NCBI GenBank assembly: GCA_947497905.1
Contig: CANMIH010000016.1
Location: forward strand, 1 to 64,000
Direction: 5' to 3'
DNA from: an uncultured Pelagimonas sp.
GTDB lineage: Bacteria; Pseudomonadota; Alphaproteobacteria; Rhodobacterales; Rhodobacteraceae
DNA: 64,000 nt
Every line of letters begins with the position of its first letter. The stretch's first letter is position 1. Positions 55,634-63,159 of the stretch are shown here, one piece after another. The notes under the pieces were generated by a model. That model did no database searches and was not told where the DNA came from. It worked only from the letters and a program-made list of their open reading frames with translations. Position numbers and translations under genes: made by a program.

Positions 55634-56926
55634 ATGAAGAACTTTGCCAAACTGGCCGCTGCTGCGGCTGTGGCTTCCATCACAGCAGGTGCTGCGCTGG
55701 CTGAGGGTCTCTATACCCCGAACCTCGCCTATCGCACGGGTCCCTTTGCGGCCACAGGTATCCCGCTGATGAACGGTCAGAAAGACTATATCGAAATGCT
55801 GAACGCCCGTGACGGTGGTGTTGGCGGCGTTAAGATCGAGTTCGAAGAATGTGAAACCGGCTATTCGACCCAGAAAGGTGTTGAATGCTACGAAAAGACC
55901 AAAGGTGAGGCGATTGTAACCCAGCCTTGGTCGACCGGCATCACGCTGCAGGTTCTGCCGAAAACCAACGTAGACATGATCCCAATCCTCGCACCGGGTT
56001 ATGGTTTCTCGCCAATGATGGACGGGAAAACCTTCCAGTGGGCGTTTAACGTACCATCGGGCTATTGGGATGGCGCGTCGATGATCCTGCAGTATCTGCA
56101 GGGCCAGGGTGACCTGAAAGGCAAGAAAATCGCCTTCCTCCACCTCGACCACCCCTACGGCAAAGAGCCGTTGCCGCTGCTTGAAGCCAATGCGGACACC
56201 ATGGGCTATGAGCTTCTGCCGATCCCCGTGGGTCTGAAAGAAATGCAGAACCAGTCGGCACAGTGGCTGCAAATCCGCCGCGCACGTCCTGACTATGTTG
56301 TGATGTGGGGCTGGGGCGCGATGAACGCCGGTGCGATCACCGAAGCTGTGAAAACCAAGTACCCGATGGAAAACATGATCGGTGTTTGGTGGTCGGGCCA
56401 CGATGCGGACCTGCGTCTGGTTGGCGACAAGGGTAAAGGCTACAAGTCGATTTCCTGGTCGTTCCCTGAGCTTGAATCGCAGGCCATGGCAGACATCAAG
56501 AAACACGTTGTCGACACCGGCAAAACCCTGTCGAACGAAGAAGAAATGCAGGGTGTTTTCTACGGCCGTGGTGTTGTGATGTCGATGATCCTCGCGGAAG
56601 GCATCAAGGTTGCACAGGAAAAATATGGCGTGGGTGAAATCAACGCAGAACAGCTGCGTTGGGGTCTTGAGAACCTGAACATCACCGAAGAGCGTCTGGC
56701 CGAGCTGGGTATGTCCGGCATGGTTGCACCGTTCTCGACCTCCTGCTCGAACCACACCGGACACTCGGGCGGTTGGATGCTGGAGTGGGATGGCACCAAG
56801 TTTGTCAAAGTGTCGGACCACCTGTCGCCAGACACCTCGGGCTATGCGGATCTCGCGGCTACCAAAGCGGCGGAGTATGCCGAGGCGAATGCACCCTGGC
56901 CTGTGAATGACAGCTGCGGCGGCTAA
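55634..56926 (+). CDS. Substrate-binding protein of the liv-type ABC importer
   Basis: 430 residues with signal peptide (FAKLAAAAAVASITAGAALA). Type I periplasmic-binding fold as in LivJ, but long and with unusual segments (VPSGYWDGASMILQYLQGQG and PDYVVMWGWGAMNAGAI). Two Cys in SCSNHTGHSGG and the end VNDSCGG may form a disulfide. ATG 55634 follows GGAGGAG at 6 nt, one of the strongest ribosome-binding sites in the window, as expected for an abundant binding protein. The ligand is unknown. Confidence 0.9.
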   Translation: MKNFAKLAAAAAVASITAGAALAEGLYTPNLAYRTGPFAATGIPLMNGQKDYIEMLNARDGGVGGVKIEFEECETGYSTQKGVECYEKTKGEAIVTQPWSTGITLQVLPKTNVDMIPILAPGYGFSPMMDGKTFQWAFNVPSGYWDGASMILQYLQGQGDLKGKKIAFLHLDHPYGKEPLPLLEANADTMGYELLPIPVGLKEMQNQSAQWLQIRRARPDYVVMWGWGAMNAGAITEAVKTKYPMENMIGVWWSGHDADLRLVGDKGKGYKSISWSFPELESQAMADIKKHVVDTGKTLSNEEEMQGVFYGRGVVMSMILAEGIKVAQEKYGVGEINAEQLRWGLENLNITEERLAELGMSGMVAPFSTSCSNHTGHSGGWMLEWDGTKFVKVSDHLSPDTSGYADLAATKAAEYAEANAPWPVNDSCGG

Positions 56927-56937
56927 GCCGTGACTGA

Positions 56938-56966
56938 CCACCGGCGGCGCATGTTGTCGCCGGTGG
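56938..56966 (+). other. 9-bp hairpin directly after the binding-protein gene
   Basis: CCACCGGCG / CGCCGGTGG, perfect, 11-nt loop, 11 nt after the stop codon, without a T run. Same place and shape as the hairpin after the BMP binding-protein gene at 36594-36624. Confidence 0.65.
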
Positions 56967-57041
56967 GACCTTGAGTATTTGCAAAAAGAAGAAGCACAGA
57001 GGTGGGGCAACCCGACCCGTGCCCGAAACGAGACAACGCTT

Positions 57042-57866
57042 ATGCTGGATGCCGCTAAAACGGACGAGACCCTGCTAGAGGTCAACAACATCGAGGTGAT
57101 CTACAATCACGTGATCCTCGTGCTGAAAGGTGTCAGCCTGCAGGTCAAAAAGGGTGGGATCACCGCGCTTTTGGGCGGCAACGGCGCCGGTAAAACCACC
57201 ACGCTTAAGGCCATCTCCAACCTGCTGCACTCCGAGCGGGGCGAAGTGACCAAGGGCACCATCAACTACAAAGGTGAGGGGGTTCAGGATCTGGACCCGG
57301 CGGCTCTGGTGAAGCGCGGCGTAATTCAGGTGATGGAAGGCCGTCACTGTTTTGAACACCTGACTGTTGAAGAGAACCTGCTGACCGGGGCCTATACCCG
57401 GCGCGACGGCAAAGGCGCCATCGAGGCGGATCTGGAGATGGTGTACGACTATTTCCCGCGCCTGAAAGAGCGTCGCAAGAGCCAGGCAGGCTATACCTCG
57501 GGCGGCGAACAGCAGATGTGCGCCATTGGTCGTGCGTTGATGTCGCGTCCGGAAACGATCTTGCTTGATGAGCCGAGCATGGGCCTTGCCCCACAGCTGG
57601 TTGAACAGATCTTTGAGATTGTGAAATCGGTGAACGAAAAAGAAGGTGTGTCCTTCCTTCTGGCTGAACAGAACACTAACGTGGCGCTACGCTATGCGCA
57701 TTTTGGCTATATTCTTGAGAATGGCCGCGTGGTTATGGACGGCCCAGCAGCTGAACTGCGTGAGAACCCGGATGTGAAGGAATTCTACCTTGGCGTTTCG
57801 GACGATGGCCGCAAGAGCTTCCGTGACGTGCGCAGCTATCGCCGCCGTAAGCGTTGGCTGGCGTAA
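57042..57866 (+). CDS. livF: Branched-chain-type ABC transporter ATPase LivF
   Basis: 274 residues. Walker A GGNGAGKTTT, signature TSGGEQQMCAIGRAL and Walker B ILLDEPSMGL. The C-terminus has a basic extension (RSYRRRKRWLA) beyond the core. ATG 57042 is used since the frame upstream lacks LivF similarity. Partner of LivG. Confidence 0.93.
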   Translation: MLDAAKTDETLLEVNNIEVIYNHVILVLKGVSLQVKKGGITALLGGNGAGKTTTLKAISNLLHSERGEVTKGTINYKGEGVQDLDPAALVKRGVIQVMEGRHCFEHLTVEENLLTGAYTRRDGKGAIEADLEMVYDYFPRLKERRKSQAGYTSGGEQQMCAIGRALMSRPETILLDEPSMGLAPQLVEQIFEIVKSVNEKEGVSFLLAEQNTNVALRYAHFGYILENGRVVMDGPAAELRENPDVKEFYLGVSDDGRKSFRDVRSYRRRKRWLA

Positions 57867-57882
57867 AATAGGGAGAGCTCTG

Positions 57883-58266
57883 ATGATCCGTTCCATAGCC
57901 TTTATCAGCGCCTTGGTTTTTGCCGCGCCGCTTGCCGCCGAAGATCTGGTGGTGCGCGAGATTTTGCAGGAAAAACCCCTGTCCGGCTCTGACACCCAAG
58001 TGGTGATCGTCTCGAAGCTGACGCTGAGACCCGGCGGACGTATTCCGTTGCACACCCATCCCGGCGATGAACATGCCGTGATTGTTGTGGGGGGACTGGC
58101 CACTTTGCCAAACGGCAAAGAGATCAATTTTGCGCCGGGCACGCCGATGTTTTTTCCTGAAGGGTCGGTTCATGGCGGGGTCACCAACAGTGGTGAGACA
58201 GATCTGGAAGTGATGACAACCCATATTGTGCGGGCCGACGAGCCGTTTCAGACGCCCGCTGAATAA
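57883..58266 (+). CDS. Secreted cupin protein within the import operon
   Basis: 127 residues. Signal peptide (MIRSIAFISALVFAAPLAA) and one cupin domain with metal ligands in PLHTHPGDEHAVIV (His-x-His, then Asp/Glu) and His in SVHGG. A periplasmic metal-binding cupin between livF and the PaaK-like ligase, 16 nt after livF. It could act on or bind the substrate before import; there is no direct evidence. GGGAGAG precedes ATG 57883. Confidence 0.82.
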   Translation: MIRSIAFISALVFAAPLAAEDLVVREILQEKPLSGSDTQVVIVSKLTLRPGGRIPLHTHPGDEHAVIVVGGLATLPNGKEINFAPGTPMFFPEGSVHGGVTNSGETDLEVMTTHIVRADEPFQTPAE

Positions 58267-58297
58267 CGCGACATAGAACGACGACGCTGATGCGTCA

Positions 58298-58320
58298 CCT
58301 GCCCCGGTGATTGGGGCAGG
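58298..58320 (+). other. 8-bp hairpin between cupin and PaaK-like genes
   Basis: CCTGCCCC / GGGGCAGG with a 7-nt loop, 31 nt after the cupin stop. Not followed by T residues. Confidence 0.55.
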
Positions 58321-58371
58321 GTGGCCCCGGCTTGGGGTGCAACTGACAAACCCGCCGGTAGGGAGACACAA

Positions 58372-59544
58372 ATGAGCACCTTTTTTGATGCACTTGAGAC
58401 GCGTTCCCCAGAGGAGCGGCAGGCGGCCCAGCTTGAGGCGCTGAACGCGCAACTGGCCCGCAATGGAATGGATGCGATTGCGGATCTGTCAGAATTGGCG
58501 AAATTGCCGGTGCTGCGCAAATCGGATCTGAGCGCACGGCAGGCGGCAAACCCGCCATTTGGTGGCTTGCCGGTGTCTAACCTGGCTCATGTTTTCCAGA
58601 GCCCAGGTCCGATTTACGAGCCCGGTGGGGTGAGCCACGACTGGTGGCGCATGGGGCGGTTTCTGAATGCGGTTGGCATTGGCAAGGATGACATCGTACA
58701 GAACTGCTTTGGCTATCACCTGACGCCAGCCGGCATGATTTTTGAAAGCGGTGCGCGGGCTGTTGGCGCGGTGGTTCTGCCAGCGGGGACAGGCCAGACC
58801 GAACTACAGGCGCGAGCGGCGCATGACATTGGCATCACCGCCTATGCGGGGACACCAGATTATCTCAAGATCATTCTCGAGAAAGCGGATGAGATGGGGC
58901 TGGACCTCAAAATCACCCGCGCGGCGGTTGGAGGCGGGGCGCTGTTCCCGTCATTGCGTCAGTATTATGCGGATCGCGGCATTCAGTGTCTGCAGTGTTA
59001 TGCCACCGCCGATCTCGGCAACATTGCTTACGAGACCGAAGCGCAGGACGGCATGATCGTTGATGAGAATGTGATTGTTGAGATTGTAACGCCGGGCACA
59101 GGTGATCCGGTGCCTGAGGGTGAAGTTGGTGAAGTGGTTGTGACCACTTTGAACCCCGACTACCCGCTGATCCGCTTTGCGACCGGCGATCTGAGCGCTG
59201 TTATGGAGGGGCAGAGCCCCTGCGGTCGGACTAATATGCGGATCAAGGGCTGGATGGGCCGTGCGGACCAGACAACCAAGATCAAAGGCATGTTTGTGCG
59301 TCCTGAGCAAGTGGCCCAACTTGTGGCGCGTCATGATGAGATCGCCCGCGCCCGTGTAGTGGCCTCTCGTGAGGGGGAAATGGATGTCATGACCGTACGA
59401 ATCGAGACCGACGCCACCGATGGTGGGGCTTATGACAAATCGGTGGCTGATCTTCTGAAGCTGAAAGGCCGGGTTGAACTGGTTCCCATCGGCGGATTGC
59501 CGCGTGATGGGCTCGTGATCGAGGACGCCCGCAGTTACGACTGA
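58372..59544 (+). CDS. PaaK-like phenylacetate--CoA ligase family protein
   Basis: 390 residues, somewhat shorter than PaaK (about 430). Adenylate-forming ligase of the PaaK branch: KSDLSARQAANPPFGGL, CFGYHLTPAGMIFESGARAVGA, TPGTGDPVPEGEVGEVVVTTL and RADQTTKIKGMFVRPEQV. The P-loop region reads PAGTGQTE. It is the second CoA ligase of the operon and belongs to a different branch from the first one, so two acids or two steps are likely. RBS AGGGAG at 7 nt. Confidence 0.88.
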   Translation: MSTFFDALETRSPEERQAAQLEALNAQLARNGMDAIADLSELAKLPVLRKSDLSARQAANPPFGGLPVSNLAHVFQSPGPIYEPGGVSHDWWRMGRFLNAVGIGKDDIVQNCFGYHLTPAGMIFESGARAVGAVVLPAGTGQTELQARAAHDIGITAYAGTPDYLKIILEKADEMGLDLKITRAAVGGGALFPSLRQYYADRGIQCLQCYATADLGNIAYETEAQDGMIVDENVIVEIVTPGTGDPVPEGEVGEVVVTTLNPDYPLIRFATGDLSAVMEGQSPCGRTNMRIKGWMGRADQTTKIKGMFVRPEQVAQLVARHDEIARARVVASREGEMDVMTVRIETDATDGGAYDKSVADLLKLKGRVELVPIGGLPRDGLVIEDARSYD

Positions 59545-59604
59545 GATTCCTGACTTTGTCCCAGCCTGAGAGCGCTTTAGGCTGGGATCAGAGGAGGACT
59601 TCTC

Positions 59605-61251
59605 ATGCGATCCACAGTTCTGGCCCTTGCGGCCCTATTGTCCGGCGGCATGGTGCATGCGGCCGGTGATGCGTTGGTGATTGGTAATAGTCGGTACGGC
59701 GCATTGCAGAGTTTCTTTGGCGCGGCCCGCGTGTCTTTTGCAGCCGAGGCGATGCGCGAAAAAGGGTTCGACGTCGCCGCTGTGCAGGATGCCAACAGCG
59801 CGGCGATGCGCGATGCGCTTTCGGATTTCATCACCAATTTGGATGGCGAGACAGGACCTGTTGCTGTGGTGCTGGCGGGTGCCTTCGTGCGAGGGCCTAC
59901 GGGGGCCTATCTCGTGCCGGTGTCCAAGATCGACAATGGTCCGCTCTTGGCGCAGGCCCTGCCGCTCAACACGGTTCTGACTGTCTTGGCCCAGTATCCC
60001 GGTCGCGGGGTTCTGATTTTGGGAGAATCGCCCGTCGAGGTTGATCCCGGCGCGTTTCTCACCGCCGGGGCAGGGGATTTTGACATTCCACAGGGGGTGA
60101 CTGTCTTACGTGGTGCAGCAACAGATGTGGCGCGGTTTGCTGCGCTGGCTTTGCTGGAGGAGGACAAGCCGCTGGTGCCCGCCGCGGAAGAGGCAGGTTT
60201 GACCGTCCAGGGGTTTGCGGGGCGTGGATTGGTGTTTTTGCGCGCGGAGGATGTTGTTCCGCTGGGATCTGGGCCGAGGCCACTTGGGCCCGAAGCCGAT
60301 GACGCGGCGTGGAACCTTGCACAGCAATCGGATGACGCCTTTGGCTATCAAGCCTATCTGGATCGCTTTCCAGAAGGTCAGCATGCAGCTGCGGCGACAC
60401 AGAGACTAAAAGCCATTGCGGAAGACCCATTTTATGCTGAGCGCCGCCAGGAAGAGCGTCTTGAACTAAGTCGTGAAGCCCGCCGAGAGATCCAGCGTGA
60501 TCTGACGATCCTTGGCTATAACACCCGGGGGGTGGATGGCATCTTTGGGCGCGGCTCACGGAAGGCCATCCGCAATTGGCAAACATCGGTTGAGGTGAAC
60601 CCCTCTGGCTATCTCTCGCACCCGCAGATCCTTCGATTGGACGCGCAAGCGGCGGTTCGAGCGGCGGAGCTTGAAGAAGAAGCCAGACTGAAACGAGAAG
60701 CCGAGGAACGGGCGGATCGCGCATTTTGGGCCGAAATCGATGGTCCAGAGGATGAAGCTGGTCTGCGTGCCTATCTGGATCGGTATCCACAGGGATTAGA
60801 AGCCACGACCGCGAAACGCTGGTTGGGTGAAATTGAGAAAGCTCAGGCGGAGCAAGCGGCCGCGCAGGATCGGGCCGCCTGGGATGAGGCGGCTGCTACA
60901 GATACTGTGGCCTCATACAAAGCGTATCTCTCAGCCTACCCCAATGGAGCGTTTTCACCCAAGGCCAAGGGACGTATTCGTGCTTTGGAACGCGATGACC
61001 TGTCCGAACGCGATGTGGCGCGCGCGCGCGACGAAGAGCATGGGCTGGTGTTGAATGCTATTGGTCGGCAACTGGCCGAGGCACGTCTTGCGAAACTAGG
61101 TCTGCAGCCGGGCAAAGTGGACGGCCGCTTTGACGAACAGACCCGCAGAGCCTTGGCACAGTTTCAGCGCACACGGGGATTGCGGGTGTCGGGCTATCTC
61201 GATGAGCAGACCGTGGTGCGGCTTTTGGCGGATGGTATCATTCGTCCCTAA
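59605..61251 (+). CDS. Secreted pseudo-caspase-like protein with two peptidoglycan-binding domains
   Basis: 548 residues with a signal peptide (MRSTVLALAALLSGGMVHA). Residues ~20-200 look like a caspase p20 fold: LVIGNSRYGAL, MREKGFDVAAVQDAN, then AGAF at 91-94 where active caspases have AGHG, and GES at 140-142 where they have DAC. Both catalytic residues would then be missing. It has three degenerate YLxRFPxGxxAxxAxxRL repeats (about 249-275, 393-418, 445-470) and two PG_binding_1 domains, IQRDLTILGYNTRGVDGIFG at ~295 and LAKLGLQPGKVDGRFDEQTRRAL at ~497. Probably binds the cell wall. Stop overlaps the convergent kinase gene. Confidence 0.8.
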   Translation: MRSTVLALAALLSGGMVHAAGDALVIGNSRYGALQSFFGAARVSFAAEAMREKGFDVAAVQDANSAAMRDALSDFITNLDGETGPVAVVLAGAFVRGPTGAYLVPVSKIDNGPLLAQALPLNTVLTVLAQYPGRGVLILGESPVEVDPGAFLTAGAGDFDIPQGVTVLRGAATDVARFAALALLEEDKPLVPAAEEAGLTVQGFAGRGLVFLRAEDVVPLGSGPRPLGPEADDAAWNLAQQSDDAFGYQAYLDRFPEGQHAAAATQRLKAIAEDPFYAERRQEERLELSREARREIQRDLTILGYNTRGVDGIFGRGSRKAIRNWQTSVEVNPSGYLSHPQILRLDAQAAVRAAELEEEARLKREAEERADRAFWAEIDGPEDEAGLRAYLDRYPQGLEATTAKRWLGEIEKAQAEQAAAQDRAAWDEAAATDTVASYKAYLSAYPNGAFSPKAKGRIRALERDDLSERDVARARDEEHGLVLNAIGRQLAEARLAKLGLQPGKVDGRFDEQTRRALAQFQRTRGLRVSGYLDEQTVVRLLADGIIRP

Positions 61252-61775
61252 CCCACCATTGCGCGTATGGTGGCCGCGATCTGGTCGGGGCCACCACAAG
61301 AGGAATCAATAGTTGTGCCAATGCCCAGAGGGTATCCCGGTGCAAGGTGGTGCATGCGCTGTCGCAGGGCGTCGGGTGTCTGCAGCGCATCAAGGTGACT
61401 CGCGTGACGTTTCCGAGTTTCAAAGTTCTGTGCAGCGACATCGGGGCCACAGGGACAATGGACTTCAATCAGCAGATCGAAATGATCACTCAGCCAATCG
61501 GTGGGGGTTCCCCCTGGCTCATCCGGTACATTGGGCCGCCAATGTGAGATCAGCACAACCCGGCGATGGAGAATCGCATTCAGACGAAACGCCACGTCAC
61601 TTTGGCGGCTGAGCAGGTTGCGATCCTCACGGCGCGAGACCGTATGCGAATCGAACAGAGCTTCTAGAAAATCGTCTTTATCCAGATGGGGCCAGCCAAG
61701 CAGCTGGGCAAGACGCAATCCCAGCGTGGTTTTCCCACTGGCGGGCAGACCTGAGAGAATCACAGCAACAGACAT
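61248..61775 (-). CDS. P-loop kinase-like ATPase
   Basis: 175 residues. Walker A SGLPASGKTTLG near residue 8, then WPHLDKDDFLEALFD as in zeta-toxin/APH-like small-molecule kinases (AAA_33 type). Central segment RRVVLISHWRP and acidic C-terminus. The substrate is unknown; phosphorylation of a sugar or antibiotic-like compound is possible. It overlaps the preceding plus-strand gene by four bases at the stop codons. Confidence 0.8.
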   Translation of the reverse strand: MSVAVILSGLPASGKTTLGLRLAQLLGWPHLDKDDFLEALFDSHTVSRREDRNLLSRQSDVAFRLNAILHRRVVLISHWRPNVPDEPGGTPTDWLSDHFDLLIEVHCPCGPDVAAQNFETRKRHASHLDALQTPDALRQRMHHLAPGYPLGIGTTIDSSCGGPDQIAATIRAMVG

Positions 61776-61794
61776 ACGGTAGTATAAAACGAAA

Positions 61795-61818
61795 AAACCG
61801 CAGCCAAAGCTGCGGTTT
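61795..61818 (-). terminator. Terminator of rpmJ
   Basis: Stem AAACCGCAG / CTGCGGTTT with a 6-nt loop; on the minus strand a run of T follows. Lies 35 nt after the rpmJ stop. Confidence 0.85.
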
Positions 61819-61852
61819 CTTACTGTCCCTCGGACGTATGTCCGAATGCCGA

Positions 61853-61978
61853 TTAGCCCTGACGAGCTTTGAACCGGCGCTGCGTTTTGTTGATCACATA
61901 AACGCGGCCCTTACGGCGCACAACGCGGCAGTCGCGGTGGCGCTTTTTGAGCGAGCGGAGTGAGTTAGCAACCTTCAT
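61853..61978 (-). CDS. rpmJ: 50S ribosomal protein L36
   Basis: 41 residues: [20 protein letters not shown] to the end RRFKARQG. Only one Cys remains, so it is the form without the zinc ribbon (C- type), common in alphaproteobacteria. Strongly basic. GGAGAG before ATG 61978. Binds 23S rRNA in the large subunit. Monocistronic with its own terminator, away from the spc operon. Confidence 0.97.
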   Translation of the reverse strand: MKVANSLRSLKKRHRDCRVVRRKGRVYVINKTQRRFKARQG

Positions 61979-62075
61979 AGGGTCTCTCCTCTTTTCGTCG
62001 CGGCGCGCGAGCGCCTGTGTTGAAGCCAAACGCCCCGGCTTCGCTTTCGCGATGCGCAGGGCGCGGTGAATTCCA

Positions 62076-62150
62076 TGGTGGGCGATACTGGGATCGAACC
62101 AGTGACCCCTTCGATGTCAACGAAGTGCTCTACCGCTGAGCTAACCGCCC
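62076..62150 (-). tRNA. tRNA-Val (GAC)
   Basis: 75 nt. Acceptor GGGCGGT pairs with ATCGCCC, anticodon stem CTTCG / CGAAG with loop TTGACAT (anticodon GAC), T arm CTGG-TTCGATC-CCAG, and encoded CCA. Lies between rpmJ and the N-formylglutamate amidohydrolase gene. Confidence 0.97.
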
Positions 62151-62298
62151 CTATGGCCTGCATGATTTCCGATCCATCCGGTATTGGATGCGCCGTCTTT
62201 CGTGCCGGTGGAGCGTCTATAGAAGGAGTCGCAGGAAGGATCAAGGGCTTTTGATACAGGAAATTTTTCGGCTATGCTTTTCATAGAAGGAGCGCTTT

Positions 62299-63153
62299 AT
62301 GACATCGACTGCGTATCATCTCGACATGCCCCAATCCTACCGGTCGCGGGTTGTCTTTGCGTCGCCTCACAGCGGTCGCGATTACTGTGCGCCCTTCCTG
62401 AAAAATTCGGTTCTGGACGAGAAAACCATTCGATCGTCAGAAGATGCCTTTGTTGATCACCTGTTTGCCTGTGCCCCGCTTTATGGGGCACCTTTGCTGA
62501 GGGCTGGGGCACCGCGTGCCTACCTCGATCTCAATCGGGCGTCGGATGAGCTTGATCCGGCGTTGATCGAAGGCGTGCGCAAAGTCCGCCACAATCCTCG
62601 CATCGCCAGTGGCTTGGGGGTTGTGCCGCGCGTTGTTGCCAATGCCCGTCCGATCTATCACGGCAAACTGTCACGCTCAGAGGCTGACACACGAATCGAA
62701 ACCATCTGGCGCCCGTATCATGCAAAGCTGCAGGCCCTGCTCACCCAGGCGCTGGATACCTTTGGCGAGGCGATCTTGCTGGATTGCCATTCTATGCCCC
62801 ACGAAGCGGTGCAGACGTTGGCTCCGGGTCGGAGTCCGGAAATTGTGATTGGCGACAGGTTTGGGGCCTCTGCCTCACCTGTGATTGTCGAAAAGGTCGA
62901 ATCGATTTTTGCAGATGCCGGGCTGCGCGTTGCGCGCAACGCGCCTTTTGCCGGCGCCTTTACCACCCAGCATTATGGGCGCCCGTCTCGCCGACAGCAT
63001 GCGATCCAGATCGAAATTGACCGCTCTCTCTACATGGATGAGGGGTTGATCCGGCCCAACGCCAATTTTGATGCGTTTTGTGCGCTGCTTCAGGGCGTGG
63101 TTGGGCAGCTTGCAGATCTGTCCGGACGTGACAGCCGTTTGGCTGCCGAATAG
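62299..63153 (+). CDS. N-formylglutamate amidohydrolase family protein
   Basis: 284 residues. Hydrolyses N-formyl-L-glutamate to glutamate and formate in histidine breakdown (HutG type 2). Segments: FASPHSGRDY at residue 20, DCHSMPH near 158 (metal-binding His), NAPFAGAFTTQHYG and QIEIDRSLYMDEG. RBS AGAAGGAG before ATG. No hut genes are nearby, so the exact substrate is inferred. It converges with the lpxK gene, 6 nt apart. Confidence 0.88.
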   Translation: MTSTAYHLDMPQSYRSRVVFASPHSGRDYCAPFLKNSVLDEKTIRSSEDAFVDHLFACAPLYGAPLLRAGAPRAYLDLNRASDELDPALIEGVRKVRHNPRIASGLGVVPRVVANARPIYHGKLSRSEADTRIETIWRPYHAKLQALLTQALDTFGEAILLDCHSMPHEAVQTLAPGRSPEIVIGDRFGASASPVIVEKVESIFADAGLRVARNAPFAGAFTTQHYGRPSRRQHAIQIEIDRSLYMDEGLIRPNANFDAFCALLQGVVGQLADLSGRDSRLAAE

Positions 63154-63159
63154 CTCTTC

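Noticed and set aside
55613-57091. 492-codon minus-strand frame opposite the liv-type binding protein
   Set aside because: Shadow frame without homology; the plus-strand gene has signal peptide and a very strong RBS.
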